From: Cladopsammia gracilis
Taxonomy: Eukaryota; Cnidaria; Anthozoa; Scleractinia; Dendrophylliidae
DNA: 64,000 nucleotides
Assembly: GCA_022457155.1 (NCBI GenBank)
Contig: JAJGOT010001014.1
Span: 1-64,000 of the forward strand
Direction: 5' to 3'
The position numbers were made by a program, and so were the translations under genes. This document shows, piece by piece, positions 1-11,974 of the stretch. Every line of letters starts with the position of its first letter. Positions within the stretch are counted from its first letter, which is position 1. The notes beneath the pieces were generated by a model. It worked only from the letters and a program-made list of their open reading frames with translations. It ran no database searches and was not told the origin of the DNA.

Positions 1-1630
1 AGGAAACAGGGGAAAACAGGAGAAAACAGGAGAAAACAGGGGAATACACGAGAAAACAGGGGAAAACACGAGAAAACAGGGGAAAACAGGGTAAAACAGG
101 GAAAACAGGAGAAAACAGGGGAAAACACGAGAAAACACTAGAAAACAGGAGAAAACAGGAGGAAACAGGGGAAAACAGGAGAAAACAGGGGAAAACAAGA
201 GAAAACAGGGGAAAACACGAGAAAACAGGGGAAAACAGGGAAAACAGGAGGAAACAGGGGAAAACAGGAGAAAACAGGAGAAAACAGGGGAATACACGAG
301 AAAACAGGGGAAAACACGAGAAAACAGGGGAAAACAGGGTAAAACAGGGTAAAACAGGGGAAAACAGGGTAAAACAGGGGAAAACAGGAGAAAACAGGGG
401 AAAACACGAGAAAACACGAGAAAACAGGAGAAAACAGGAGGAAACAGGGGAAAACAGGAGAAAACAGGGGAAAACACGAGAAAACAGGGGAAAATAGGAG
501 AAAACAGGAGGAAACAGGGGAAAACAGGAGAAAACAGGGGAAAACACGAGAAAACAGGGGAAAACAGGGAAAACAGGAGGAAACAGGGGAAAACACGAGA
601 AAAAGGGGAAAACAGGGGAAAACAGGAGGAAACAGGGGAAAACAGGAGAAAACAGGGGAATACACGAGAAAACAGGGGAAAACACGAGAAAACAGGGGAA
701 AACAGGGGAAAACACGAGAAAACAGGAGAAAACAGGAGAAAACAGGAGAAAACAGGGGAAAACACGAGAAAACAGGGGAAAACAGGAGAAAACACGAGAA
801 AACAGTGGAAAACAGGGGAAAACACAAGAAAACAGGGAAAACAGGAGAAAACAGGGAAAACAGGAGAAAACAGGAGGAAAAGGGAGGAAACAGGAAAACA
901 AGAAAACAGGGGAAAACACGAGAAAACAGGGGAAAACAGGGGAAAACAGGAGGAAACAGGGGAAAACACGAGAAAACAGGGGAAAACAGGGGAAAACAGG
1001 AGGAAACAGGGGAAAACAGGAGAAAACAGGGGAATACACGAGAAAACAGGGGAAAACACGAGAAAACAGGGGAAAACAGGGGAAAACACGAGAAAACAGG
1101 AGAAAACAGGAGAAAACAGGAGAAAACAGGGGAAAACACGAGAAAACAGGGGAAAACAGGAGAAAACACGAGAAAACAGTGGAAAACAGGGGAAAACACA
1201 AGAAAACAGGGGAAAACAGGAGAAAACAGTGGAAAACAGGAGAAAACAGGAGGAAACAGGGGAAAACAGGAGAAAACAGGGGAAAACACGAGAAAACAGG
1301 GGAAAACAGGGGAAAACAGGAGGAAACAGGGGAAAACACGAGAAAAACAGGGGAAAACAGGGGAAAACAGGAGGAAACAGGGGAAAACAGGAGAAAACAG
1401 GGGAATACACGAGAAAACAGGGGAAAACACGAGAAAACAGGGGAAAACAGGGGAAAACACGAGAAAACAGGAGAAAACAGGAGAAAACAGGAGAAAACAG
1501 GGAAAACACGAGAAAACAGGGGAAAACAGGAGAAAACACGAGAAAACAGTGGAAAACAGGGGAAAACACAAGAAAACAGGGGAAAACAGGAGAAAACAGT
1601 GGAAAACAGGAGAAAACAGGAGGATACAGG
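1..1630 (+). repeat. 10-bp G-rich minisatellite (left copy)
   Basis: A tandem array of 10-bp units, chiefly GGGGAAAACA, GGAGAAAACA and CGAGAAAACA, with rarer GGAGGAAACA, GGGGAATACA and GGGTAAAACA variants. It is already running at window base 1 and ends at 1630. Ordered blocks of variants recur, so there is higher-order structure. Ten bases times three is ten codons, so all frames stay open and spurious Lys/Arg/Gly/Glu/Asn- or Phe/Pro/Ser/Cys-rich ORFs arise on either strand. The G-rich strand has runs of four G every 10 bases, which suits G-quadruplexes. It is the inverted counterpart of 40105-41734, so it lies inside the palindrome. Confidence 0.95.
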
Positions 1631-1801
1631 GTGTAAATTCTAATGCAGTGTAAATTCTAAATACATTATAATAGGGGATACATGAAGTACTTACCGCTCA
1701 GCCGTGCAAATGTCCGGCAGGCTCCAAACTCGCCCCAGTTCCTCACGATATGAAATCCGGCAATGGCGGTCGAATTTGACTTCTGGCGAGGCTTCGGGCC
1801 T
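1631..1801 (-). mobile_element. Terminal segment of an ISL2EU-like transposon (inverted second copy)
   Basis: After the minisatellite come about 60 unique bases (1631-1690) also present at 40045-40104 and 43411-43470, then a segment to 1801 related to the outer end of the transposon at 48.2-48.3 kb. Shared stretches include TCACGATATGAAATCCGGCA and the CGCCCCAGT and TGTCCGGCAG motifs. On the minus strand it reads as a short first-exon-like ORF (RNWGEFGACRTFARLSG) ending at a GTAAGT donor-like site. The putative outer terminus GGGCCT at 1801 is followed by TA. The rest of this copy lies left of the window. Confidence 0.6.
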
Positions 1802-1803
1802 TA

Positions 1804-2390
1804 AAACGGCTTTATTCAGTGGAAATGTCAATACAAAACGCCGTAAAAGAATGAAGAAGAACCCACGCATCTTTGCAGGTATGTTTTACCGCTGGGTAGC
1901 GTTTCGATTTAATTTGTACAGTCAACCATGCGTGCATTTCTGGCATGATTCTGCTTGTAACTCGTGCACAATGTTTGTTCAGATTCAATTGATTTTCGAA
2001 ATGCTAAATGCTCAAATCAGTCTAGTTTCATAAAATTGGTGGGATATTTCACTTTAAACTGTCACAACTTGATAGAAAATGAATCGAAAAAGATCTGAGA
2101 AATACACATGGTACATTTTATAGAGGGTTACAAGAACACATATGTCAATACATGAACGCTCGTTGATATTTACAATAAGTTTATACCTGCAAAACTTTAC
2201 AAAACATGAAGGGGGCTTGTTCTCATGGCGGTTGCCTTTACTTGGAAATACCTTGAATGCTTCAAGCTGTTTGTAAGCTTATATGTACATGTATAACTGA
2301 TAAAATATTTAAATCATTAAAAAACAACATTAAGTTTAAATTAAGCTTAAATGTGCAGATTGTATTGTGGCTGGTCAGTATAAATATAGG
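1804..2390. other. Unassigned palindrome-arm DNA
   Basis: AT-rich sequence between the transposon end and the first foldback repeat. The ORFs here are short, lack recognisable domains and overlap the transposon terminus. I see no gene. The mirror is 39345-39931. Confidence 0.5.
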
Positions 2391-2505
2391 TTATTCAGCG
2401 AAAAGTTGTGTAATATGCTTTGTATTTTTACATGTCAGGTGAGAAAAAATAAAAGCTGACAAGTTAAAATGCCCAGCCCCATTACACAACTTTCTGCTGA
2501 TTAAA
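2391..2505. repeat. Foldback MITE, TTATTCAGCG family, copy 1
   Basis: Begins TTATTCAGCGAAAAGTTGTG and ends with the imperfect inverse of that end (ACACAACTTTCTGCTGATTAA), so it folds into a long hairpin. The same family recurs at 2651-2759 and 11858-11974. The flanks (AAACTTAGATTTTTG-like and AATAACTTGTCATATTTG-like sequence) are also shared, so the foldback is probably the core of a larger non-autonomous element. Confidence 0.75.
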
Positions 2506-2650
2506 TTGTTTGTTATACATGTACATGTTATTATTATATAGTTTACCGATTATTACTACTATGCAGCAATCATCTTTTCCAAAATCTAAGTTTTTGAAAA
2601 AAATTACTGTTTACCCTAGCCTATGGTCAGACAAGTGTAATAAATAAAGG

Positions 2651-2759
2651 TTATTCAGCGTGAAGTTGTGTAATATGGCTGACTATTTTTACAAGGCTTA
2701 AAAAAATCAAAACTGACGAGTAAAAATACCCAGCTGTTACTCAACTTTTCGCTGAATAA
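2651..2759. repeat. Foldback MITE, TTATTCAGCG family, copy 2
   Basis: Starts TTATTCAGCGTGAAGTTGTG and ends CAACTTTTCGCTGAATAA, a nearly complete inverted pair. The right flank at 2905-3020 also resembles the flank of copy 3 (GGTCAGAAGAGTGTAATAAC and following), which supports a larger repeat family. Confidence 0.78.
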
Positions 2760-4420
2760 GTTCATTATTTTTAGATGTAAATAGTTCGTAATGTAATAAA
2801 TAGATGCAAATAGTTCGTAATGTAATATAGTGCACGACCCACGAGCTTTCTAGCTTTAATACCCATCGTGCTTAAATAACAGTTACTTATTATACAACAG
2901 TAACCTCCTAAAACTAAGTTTTTGAAACTGCTTTACCAAACGCATGGTCAGAAGAGTGTAATAACATGTCATATTTGAACTCAATTTGATGTGTATTTGC
3001 TCGAATGCTATGTCAAATAATAACTTGGCATATATTTGACTTGTTTTGCTGCTTATTCTTGCCATCAAATGCTATGTTGTGTTATAAATTAAAGTCATTA
3101 TAGACTTAAGATTTTGGACTCCAGACTGAGTATAAAATGCTGACTATATTAATATACAGTTGTAAGACCAAAACTATTTTTTAGTGCCTACAGCGGTGTG
3201 CAGCTATGATTACAGATTAAATATGTTCACAGTTATCCTGTGTGATTGTGAAAAATAGAATACATCTACTTGAAGGCTTGCATCTGTAGTAGGACAGTTT
3301 TACAGCAGATTGCTTGATAGATTAAGTCATAAATTAGGATCAAGTGACTGTTTTGGTCTCAGTCTGCATTTTATACCCACTGCACTTGATACAAATGTAC
3401 CTAATATGCACTTATGCCAGTCTGTAATCTGCAGTCTGAATTTTAAAACATCCAAGATTGTAACTTGGTTGATCACCTAAAGACAGTAATCTTACATAAA
3501 AATAACCGGTTGGTCTTGATGAGTCAGAGTGGGATTGACTTGAGTTGTACATTGTACTATGGAGTATTAAAGTTAAAAATTATTGGTCGCCTCTCTGCAC
3601 ATTATTCAAAATGAATGTTTATACACTGTAATTGTGAATGGATTGTATCATTCTTTTCAAACTCCCAATGTGAAATCAAATATTCTAATTCAGTTAAAAC
3701 AAAAAAGGTTAAGTAATAAACCATCAAATGTACAGCTGCAATGTAACTGTACAGAGAGGTGAGGTGTTTTTCTTATACATGTACGGTGGTGTAGGTTACA
3801 TTGTGACTTGAAATTTTTAGTATCAATATGAAGTGCAAGCTAGGTAATGTAGGATTCAAAGAAATTCTCTTTTCACTGTATTATATGTATTGTTGTTCAT
3901 GGTATTTTAGAGTGTGAATATGCATCAAGACAAAAGCAAAATTTATGCTTTACAGTGTTCTGTCTTCAAACTACAATGTACATGTACACTGAAAGGAGGA
4001 TATTACTGTCTTCCTAGCATGCTTTGGATAAAATTCAGGTGAATGACTTCTGCTTTTGTTGGTCACAGCAAAATATACAGTGAGATGGAATAAAACTGAA
4101 TGATTCATGCTCATACCATAGAAAATTCAGAAAATTGTGAGAAAAACGAAGATTGATTTTGAACTAAAAATAACATAACCATAAACAAACACAGCAGGAC
4201 AGTTGTGTGCTGAGTAGTTGAGCTGAGTAGCTGTTGTTTTATATTTTTACTAGCTGGAATTATTTCACCCATCTGTTCACCGTGTTAGGTTCAATAAGTC
4301 AAAGCAAGCAAATATACAGATATTTCTTCTAATTAAGCCAGCATTGTTTTGAAATTTAAGCAGCCTTTAAAAATATTCTGTAAAGGTAAACAGAATAAAT
4401 AGGTTAACATTTCTTTTGAA
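2760..4420. other. Unassigned palindrome-arm DNA
   Basis: About 1.6 kb of AT-rich sequence. Apart from the repeat-related stretch at 2905-3020, I find no coding signal, RNA gene or tandem repeat. The mirror is about 37306-38975. The arms differ here by CTG and CCGGTA insertions on the right. Confidence 0.5.
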
Positions 4421-4513
4421 TACAGTGAACCTCCCGTAACCACCCAAAATGTCAAGCCTAGGTGGTCGCTTACGGGAGGTGGTCGCTTATGGGAGGTGGT
4501 CGCTTACATGTAC
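4421..4513. repeat. Short repeat with GGTCGCTTACGGGAGGT units
   Basis: Starts TACAGTGAACCTCCCGTAAC and contains GGTGGTCGCTTACGGGA in three close tandem versions, with the inverse near the start. This makes a small foldback typical of a MITE end. The CAGTG start with CCTCCCGTAA is reminiscent of hAT-type termini, but no target duplication was established. Confidence 0.5.
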
Positions 4514-5440
4514 AAGAGTGCAGACCATATTGGGTCAAAATTTTGCCTTATTACCATATGGTAACTGCAGAGACTTATCCCATGTGCCAATGCCCATCTA
4601 AACCGATGTAATAACGTTTAGTAGTTACAAGTCAGTTTTCATTCTTAAGACGATGTTCATGTATATTATTTACATCAACCATACCCATCTTATTCACTGG
4701 TAATATGAGGATAATATACAATTTAATGCAGCAGTGATATGGGAGTATGCTTCATATTTTCTCATTTTTTTTTTCACATTAGAAATGGCATCATTCAAAG
4801 AGATTCAAGGAGAACTTTTTATGGTGAGAGAATAATTGATGTTATATGTCCATGTACATTTAAGGCTGTTTTCTAACAGGAGCCTGGTAGCAATTAGGCA
4901 CCCAAGTAACTGACATGGGCACCAACATGTTACAATGTGTTAATATTTTGCTGCAGCACCAAACATTATTCAAATGAACCTTAGGTCTGATCTAAAATCA
5001 GCAATTTAGTTGACTACTGTATGGAATAACATAACTTGGTTTTGTTGTTTTTTTTTTTCTTTTTGACCTAGACATGATTAATTTACCCTGCCAAACATTT
5101 GTGGTATAATCTGATAAACTGCAGCTAATGTATGGCACATTGTGTATTTTCTTGAGTTAATGTTAACATGGTTTTGTTTAAAACTTGGTCTTGTTAACCC
5201 AGAACAATTTGAACCAGGTGTTTATTCAGGACCAGCATTTTATTCATTGTCCCTTGGTGACTGATTTTTTTATCAGTTCCTAATTCTCAGAAACTCATGA
5301 CTGTGTTTTATTGATATTCTCTGGGAAAATTGGATTGTGATCACTGTGTTAATAGGAACTTTGATCCAAGACAAAGTCCATTTCTTGTTACTGGTCAGAT
5401 TTTCCATACATACCTTAAAAATCCCGGTTATACAATGTAA
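4514..5440. other. Unassigned palindrome-arm DNA
   Basis: AT-rich sequence without a convincing ORF or repeat structure apart from short T-runs. The mirror is 36269-37206. Confidence 0.5.
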
Positions 5441-5768
5441 GGCTATGTTCACACTTGGTGCCCGAGCACGGTGCCCGAGTACGATTATCGCTGGGCACTA
5501 ATGTGAACACACTTTTTTTCGAGTACCCAACTAGAATTCGGGCACGGGACTCGGGCACTAAAGTGGGTACTGGTTCCCAGTGTGCACGTGTTTTACTTAG
5601 TTGCGAGGCACTACACCCACAAACCACTGCTTTGCGTACCCACAATTCCCTTGTACACTCAGAATGTGAACATGTTAATATCTTGGGTACCCAGTGTCTG
5701 CTGAACACAGCACCATTTTGTGCTGGTACCCAGGCACTAGTGCTCAGGCACCAAATGTGAACATAGCC
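5441..5768. mobile_element. PIF/Harbinger-type MITE with TAA target duplication
   Basis: Ends are GGCTATGTTCACACTTGGTG and its inverse (CACCAAATGTGAACATAGCC), flanked on both sides by TAA (5438-5440 and 5769-5771). Subterminal inverted GTGCCCGAG/TGCTCAGGCAC motifs repeat inside. Termini starting GGC with a 3-bp TWA target duplication fit the PIF/Harbinger group. It has no transposase, so it is non-autonomous. The right-arm copy differs by several bases. Confidence 0.78.
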
Positions 5769-5771
5769 TAA

Positions 5772-6576
5772 GCCCACCCAGTTATAGGCCCACAAAATTC
5801 TTCAAGTTATAACCCCTTCTGAATGTAAGCTTCCACATCTCCTCCAAACAATTCTTTACATCAAGAACATAAACTGACTGAAATAATTGGACAGTATAGT
5901 ATCGCAATATTTTGTGCTTACCATCCATTAAACTCTTACAAATTTGTATCACGAAACCGGTCTAGCTGCTGTGTGCTGCCCACTTTTCTTTTGATAAAAA
6001 ATGGATGCGAAGGGCAGTTGCCTTAGTTATCAGGCAGACTACTACAAGACAGACTTCTGCTCACTGCAGCTGTTTTTTTGTTTTGTTTCGCAGGCTTCAA
6101 GAGCAAGAGCATCCCCATGGCCAAACTCTGGCAGAAAACATACCAAAGCTGTAGTCAATGTACACTGTACAGTGTACATGTAGCTTTTTGAAAGGAACAA
6201 TGCAAAACAGAAACAAATAATTCTAAAAAAATGATCAGTTACTGTGCCATATAGGATCTACTAAAAATAGGATATGAGTTATATAGTCAGGCATAAAATG
6301 CCAGTTTTTATGACAAAAGACTATGCCATAGTCAGCTGCCATTGTGTTTGCATGTAAATGCTGACCTTATTGGTGTGGAAATGACAAAATTCAATGAAAA
6401 TATATTTTGACAAATTCTTCTGAAAACTTGAATATTATTTAGTTATGGGCAGAAAAATACCCACTTATGTTCTGGCCAAACTGACTGGCAAGTATATGTC
6501 TAGATGCAAGTTGTTCCAAATTGTAAACAAGCCATTTCAATGTACATGATAACTTGCAGTGGTTGACTAAGTGATA
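5772..6576. other. Unassigned palindrome-arm DNA
   Basis: AT-rich, with a short perfect palindrome TACACTGTACAGTGTA near 6160. A 60-codon ORF at 6001-6183 shows no domain or neighbour support and is not taken as a gene. The mirror is 35112-35932. Confidence 0.5.
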
Positions 6577-7490
6577 TTAGAGAACTTAAATCTACAATGA
6601 ACAAGACAACGACAACGTCTATAGACCGCAGGATGACTGGTCCGAGGACATCGTTTTGGTGGGAAAATGAAATCTTAAGATGTGGCCGGCAGGTAGACGA
6701 CGACTTATTTTGACTTGGCTTGTTGAAAACGTCTCGCTCAAGATGAGCTTATTAGCCATGGATTAAACTTTATTAACAACGAATAATTTCCAGTTTTGTT
6801 TGACCTGTTTGAGTCCAAAAATCTGATTTTTCCCCATGGAGAATATTGAAAGTTCATGCTGATGAAATGGCCGAGTCCGAGTGTTTTGCCGAGTTCCCAG
6901 CACATTAGTATATCATGTTCGGAATTGCATACAAAGTTTGGACCCCAAAAATAAACACAATACACAATTAATTACAAGAGTTGGCAAAAACAATGTATTT
7001 GGCTGTGAGTCTAAATAACCACATCTGCAAAAAAGTACAAAATGAAACGGTTCACTGCTGAAGATTCAATATATTTTTACATATTACAGAGACGAAAATT
7101 CCAGAGTACAAGTGATTAAATTCTTCTATTCAAGGCTTGTGGCCAGCTGCTTGCAGTCATGAATAATTTTTTTCGATCCAGTTGTTTTGACTGTAAGGGC
7201 AAGTTTTAAAGATAAAAATACATTTACAACTTACTGGTTCGCCTTTTCCTCGTCTTGCCACCAGTTAGTAAACAACACGAAAACACACACATTGTATACA
7301 GTCAAATTTTTAATCCAATTCGCTGGCTTCGTAAAATAGACAAGCAAAAATGAAACTCCTTTGCACGACAATGTGAAACTACTGGCTTGGTCGTTGTAGA
7401 CGAGAGGACGACGACAGAATTCGTGGGAAAATTGCGTGAATCTCACTTCTGGTCGTCGTCCATGTTGTCGTCGTGGATCTTAAGTTACCT
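6577..7490. mobile_element. Candidate MITE with ACGACGACA-rich ends
   Basis: The left end (AGAACTTAAATCTACAATGA then ACAACGACAACG) and the inverse of the right end (GTAACTTAAGATCCACGACG then ACAACATGGACGAC) are imperfect inverted repeats rich in CGACGA. Internal halves also carry GACGACGAC clusters and GGGAAAA/TTTTCCC pairs. No transposase is seen. The boundaries are approximate. Confidence 0.5.
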
Positions 7491-7673
7491 ATTAAAAGCT
7501 TGCGTCAACTAGAATCTATGCTTGATTGAATTGGACAAAAGGTATTGATGCAACTTATTTTTTATGTCGACTTGTCTTTCCATTTGGCCAGGGCTACAGA
7601 TGTTCATGATGTTTTTTTCAACAAGTGAAAGATAATTAACATATAGTCTTAGGAGAGGACCACTACTGGTGAC

Positions 7674-7712
7674 GTTGGCATCCTCAATAAAGATTATTAT
7701 TATCATTATCAT
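7674..7712 (+). repeat. LINE-like 3' tail, AATAAAGATTATTATT
   Basis: A short segment ending in an AATAAAG signal followed by ATT/ATC repeats. It resembles the 3' tails of CR1/L2-type LINEs and the tail of the LINE at 15624-15946 in this arm. Only the last few dozen bases are recognisable. Confidence 0.45.
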
Positions 7713-7934
7713 GTATGCATTTAAAGTGACATTGCCTTGCCTTGCAAATTCCGGTTAAAACTGTAAAGTTGTAGTCATGTTTGTGGCATGGAATATTTTA
7801 TGTGACAAAAGGAACCAGCATTAAATTGAAACAAATTGCATTGCTAGACTGACAGTTGTACTTCTCTAAACAGTAAGGTCCAAATTATGGTATGGTGTTG
7901 CAAAAATGCTTTTCAGTTGAAGACACAGCATTGA

Positions 7935-8560
7935 ATTTACATGTTATTTACAGGGTCTCGATAGCCCCCTTTTTCAATTTACATGTTATTTACATGGTCT
8001 TGACAGCCCCCCTTTTTCAATTTACAGGGTATTGATAGCCCCCTTTTTCAATTTACATGTTATTTACATGGTATTGATAGCCCCCTTTTTCAATTTACAT
8101 GTTATTTACAGGGTCTTGACAGCCCCCCTTTTTCAATTTACATGGTATTGATAGCCCCCCTTTTTCAATTTACATGTTATTTACATGGTCTTGATAGCCC
8201 CCCTTTTTCAATTTACATGTTATTTACATGGTCTTGATAGCCCCCCTTTTTCAATTTACATGTTATTTACATGGTCTTGACAGCCCCCCTTTTTCAATTT
8301 ACACGGTATTGATAGCCCCCCTTTTTCAATTTACATGTTATTTACATGGTATTGATAGCCCCCTTTTTCAATTTACATGTTATTTACAGGGTCTTGACAG
8401 CCCCCCTTTTTCAATTTACATGGTATTGATAGCCCCCTTTTTCAATTTACATGTTATTTACATGGTCTTGACAGCCCCCCTTTTTCAATTTACATGGTAT
8501 TGATAGCCCCCTTTTTCAATTTACATGTTATTTACAGGGTCTTCATAACCTCCGTTTTCT
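7935..8560 (+). repeat. Minisatellite with ~41-bp and ~29-bp units
   Basis: A tandem array built of CCCCCTTTTTCAATTTACAT followed either by GTTATTTACATGGTCTTGATAG or directly by GGTATTGATAG, giving alternating longer and shorter units. The small open frame at 8228-8503 is a by-product. Copy number or order differs between arms, as expected for a tandem repeat. It probably belongs to a transposon, because the related element at 49545-49932 carries the same motifs and the same end. Confidence 0.88.
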
Positions 8561-8853
8561 AATTTACATGTTATTTACAGTCTCTCTTTTAAATTTACAT
8601 GCTGTGTACAAAGTCGCCTTTTCCAATTTACATGTTATTTACATGGTCTCTGTTCCTATACCTTCAAAATTTACAGCCTATTCACTATAATTTACATGTT
8701 TCAGCTCTAATATTTACATGTTATTTACATGATTATTGATAACATGTAAATGTCCAAATAGTCTGTAAATTATCGTTTACAGTCTATTTTCAGTGATTTA
8801 CATGTTATTTACATGTTATTTACATAGTATGTAAATTTTCAACTTTTCCAGTG
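8561..8853 (+). repeat. Degenerate TTTACATGTTATTTACA repeats and element end
   Basis: Diverged continuation of the array, with about ten scattered TTTACATGTTATTTACA motifs and shorter fragments. It ends in GTAAATTTTCAACTTTTCCA at 8831-8850. The same end follows the related repeats at 49.9 kb, so it is probably a true element terminus. Confidence 0.65.
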
Positions 8854-8864
8854 AAACTTGGGAA

Positions 8865-9000
8865 TTTTTAAGAACACTAAAGAAGTGCGAAAAATTCCCG
8901 CGTGCTTATATAACTCAATAATGCACTCGGCGCGTTTTTTATTTCTTTAATAAAATGCTCAAGGATATGCGCGCGCTAATATATATATACATAGCCCAAG
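8865..9000 (+). repeat. Dispersed repeat, CACTCGGCGCGTTTTTTATT type
   Basis: The block from TTAAGAACACTAAAGAAGTG through TTATTTCTTTAATAAAATGC recurs in diverged form at 10440-10600, and a related block is at 49930-50200. It has palindromic CGCGCG ends and no coding capacity. Probably a transposon end. Confidence 0.55.
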
Positions 9001-9060
9001 CCTAACAGCGTCGCACTTTGAACAAGCTTAACTAAGGTGAAACTTAACTAAGGTGAAACT

Positions 9061-9205
9061 TAGAGTGATTTTACCTCATCTGTGAAACACTATCTAACAA
9101 TTAGTGTGTGATAGTCCAAATTAAACAAAAGGAAACAATGGAATTATAGTCTAATAGTGCGTACTATTCTACTAACTATTTCACAGATGAAGTAAAATCA
9201 CTCTA
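9061..9205. mobile_element. 145-bp MITE with TA target duplication, copy 1
   Basis: Inverted ends GAGTGATTTTACCTCATCTG / CAGATGAAGTAAAATCACTC of about 26 bp, flanked by TA at 9061-9062 and 9204-9205. A TA target and A/T-rich core with no ORF fit a Tc1/mariner-type MITE. The second copy in this arm, at 18404-18548, lies in the opposite orientation. Confidence 0.85.
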
Positions 9206-10436
9206 ACTAAGGTGAAAGGTTGGAAACACAAGAATTAAGATTGACGAACGGGCTATTTTCAATTTTAGCAATTCTCAAAAACAGTATTACGCGACCGTCT
9301 GATGCACAGTACATTTTTATAGACCTTACAAAAGTTCACAAAAACAACTTTTCTCTGTCTAGAATAACTAGTACCACTAGTTTCCGAATAAAATACAGTT
9401 TATGTTTGTCAAAAATTGCCCGAGAAACTGATTTGAAAATCAAAAATTGCAAAAATACACAAACATATTTGCATAAGGCGATGCGAGTGAAGATAGAACT
9501 GTACTATAAAATCAAAGTCTTGTTTTGTTTACATAAAATCGCTTTTCAATCTATCTAATGAATGAACAAACACATAAAAATGGACAACACAATCTTCTTT
9601 CGAAAAAATTTATTCAAATCTCCATTAGTTTACGTTTAAAAGCAAAACGCGTACCATTTAATTATAGCTCATCGAGTTCAAGCTTTCTTCGATGAAATTC
9701 AAGAGATCGATACAACTGAATTTAAGCACGTTTTAAAATCAATTCTCCAAAACTAAAAATAACACTAATAAAAAGTCACTCACAGATTGATATCAACATA
9801 AATTCTCATCGAAAACTGTAATCTGTTTTACCTGTAAGTCCCTCGCTTGCTTGGAAATTCAAATCCCCGCTTCTGGTTCTGAAATCCGTAGAAAACAAAC
9901 ATCTCCCGCATTGATAAAAACGTAATACATGAAGTTCCTCGAAGCAAGATTTTATCCCTGAAAGCTCGTCTTTTTCCACTAAAGCGGCTTCTGAGTATAC
10001 CTTAATTAGTATCCCTGTCTTGAGTAGCAAACCGCGAAAAAATGCAGGAAAATAACGACTTTAATTCTCCGCTAGACACAACAAAACAACTAAAGTGTTT
10101 ACAGAGCTCACGGCTGTGTGGCCGCGCGAAAAACAAAGCCTTGCTTTCAAGATCCCGGATGTTGTTCCAACACGGCGGGCGGGCGGGCAAACACGCGCCC
10201 GCGAAACATTCCGCTAGCTATGACCATGAAAAATCACGGCATAGGTTCTATGAGTATGGAGCTGCGCACCGTGTGCAAGTGCAAGTGCAAGCGCAAGTGC
10301 TCCGCTGTGATTGGTGAAACCGAGTTCATTATAACTCGATAAAGCACGCGCGTGACGTAAGGTTTATTATAACCGTTTTCATTTTATAAAAGAAATAAAA
10401 AAAAAACCTTGTTCCTCGTACATTGATGAGTTATAT
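9206..10436. other. Unassigned palindrome-arm DNA
   Basis: Short ORFs at 9220-9558 and 10042-10317 show no domain. The region turns GC-richer near 10100-10330, with a GGCGGGCGGGC stretch and alternating GTGCAAGTGCAAG units. A block at 10320-10400 is related in inverse orientation to 49950-50050. No gene is supported. The mirror is 31248-32478. Confidence 0.5.
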
Positions 10437-10600
10437 ATTAAGCACTTGGTAATTTTTAAGAAAACTGGAGAAGTGCGAGAAGCACTCGCCTTTGGCTCGT
10501 GCTTCTCTGCACCTCTCTCGTGTTCTTAATAATTCCCGCGTGCTCATATAATTTTAAAGAAATAATGCACTCGGTGCGTTTTTTATTTCTTTAATATATT
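10437..10600. repeat. Foldback repeat, AGCACTTGGTAATTTTTAAG type
   Basis: The first half (AGCACTTGGTAATTTTTAAG ... GAGAAGCAC) pairs imperfectly with the second (GTGCTTCTCTGCACC ... CCCGCGTGCT), giving a hairpin of about 45 bp per side at 10437-10547. The remainder repeats the block at 8865-9000. Confidence 0.6.
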
Positions 10601-11857
10601 GAATCAATAAAATGAAGAATAGCGGGTTCATAATGTACATGTATGTATACTGCAAACAGACATTTTACTGGTATAAAAAGAACCTCACATTTGGGACAAA
10701 GAAAATTGTTTTTTATCATTATTAATTTATTTTACATTTGTATAATAATTTTACTGTTTAAAGTGTTTTGTCTAAGAACACAATTATACAATGACGCCAG
10801 CCAAGCTTGCACATGGACCATTTGATCCAAAGTCACTATCAGGTCCCCGACATATTTAATCAACTGGACAGAGGTGACAACACATATTTAATTTAATTAA
10901 CTGCAATTACAGGGTTTACGCTGATAAAACTCATTCATTGTATTTTTTATATATAAATTAGTTAAAAAGACCAAAAATGGACAACTTTTAATATTATAAA
11001 ACGGGAGTTAAATACGGTTATACAACAATGACTTAACGCTAAACTACTGACAAATTATGTAACAAATTGAAAGCGGATTCACAACAATAATACAATTTAA
11101 TAGAAGTGATTAAGAAAATAGACAAAAAGGAAACAACGAGTGCTATAAAAGATACTAATGAGCTACACTAAACTAACGATAGAAATTAAAATTACTATGA
11201 AAACAATCAAATTTTATGGTAACTATTATGTAACTATTATATAATTGCCTCAGTGCAACAAGTTCCCCATTCAGGGCTCCCGGATAATCATATAGGTCAA
11301 TGTCAATTGACAAGACCAGCACGTCTTACCGGGTTCCTTGAATAGAGCCCCCAAATGCCAAGGCCGCAATCACAAACAACAACAATTACTAATAACAAAC
11401 AAAATAAAAATATTAATCATAGTAACTCGCAACCTGGTGATAAAAATTCTTTGAATTTAAGTGTAATGGGTACCATTTTTTGAATGAAATTCCTGTCTTT
11501 TATTTCGCTGAAAGGCGTGAAGGAAAATAACTGTGCACTCCAGTACGCTTCTTTTGTGATAAGCAGTTTTTCTATATCTGCTGGAATTCTGTTTGTTTGA
11601 ATTTGGTCTATGCATTGCAAAGTGAAGTCTGATAAAATTTGTGGTATTTTGTTTTGAAATCGACCAATATTTCCACAAAAACAGACCTCACGCTAGTTCA
11701 ATAACATCTGTTTATTATATGACAGAAGTTTTGAGTGAAAATACACACCAAAACGAGAGCAAATATGACAAGTTATTACATTCTTCTGGACACGCGCTCG
11801 AGAAAAAAAAATCAAAAACTTAGATTTGTGAGAAGATGATTGTCGTTTAATAACAAT
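10601..11857. other. Unassigned palindrome-arm DNA
   Basis: Very AT-rich. The stretch 11690-11857 is related to the flank of the other TTATTCAGCG elements (compare 2520-3060). A 67-codon minus-strand ORF at 11417-11620 has no recognisable domain. Nothing else found. The mirror is 29827-31083. Confidence 0.5.
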
Positions 11858-11974
11858 TTATTCAGCGAACAGTTGTGTAATACGGTTGGGCATTTTCGCC
11901 TATAAAAGGTTTGAAAAAATATAAACTGACTCGTAAAGATACCCAGCCGTATTACACAACTTTCCACTGAACAA
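11858..11974. repeat. Foldback MITE, TTATTCAGCG family, copy 3
   Basis: Starts TTATTCAGCGAACAGTTGTG and ends ACACAACTTTCCACTGAACAA. The interior repeats the GGGCATTTT.../...AAGATACCC pair of the other two copies. It forms a long imperfect hairpin. Confidence 0.75.

Noticed and set aside
1..1630. Telomeric repeat
   Set aside because: Unit GGGGAAAACA is not TTAGGG, and the array is internal with transposon sequence on its inner side and a strand switch in the other copy.
7935..8560. CRISPR-like look of the regularly spaced 41/29-bp units, and of the 117-bp array at 54-58 kb
   Set aside because: The units are contiguous tandem repeats with no unique spacers and no cas genes, in an animal genome.
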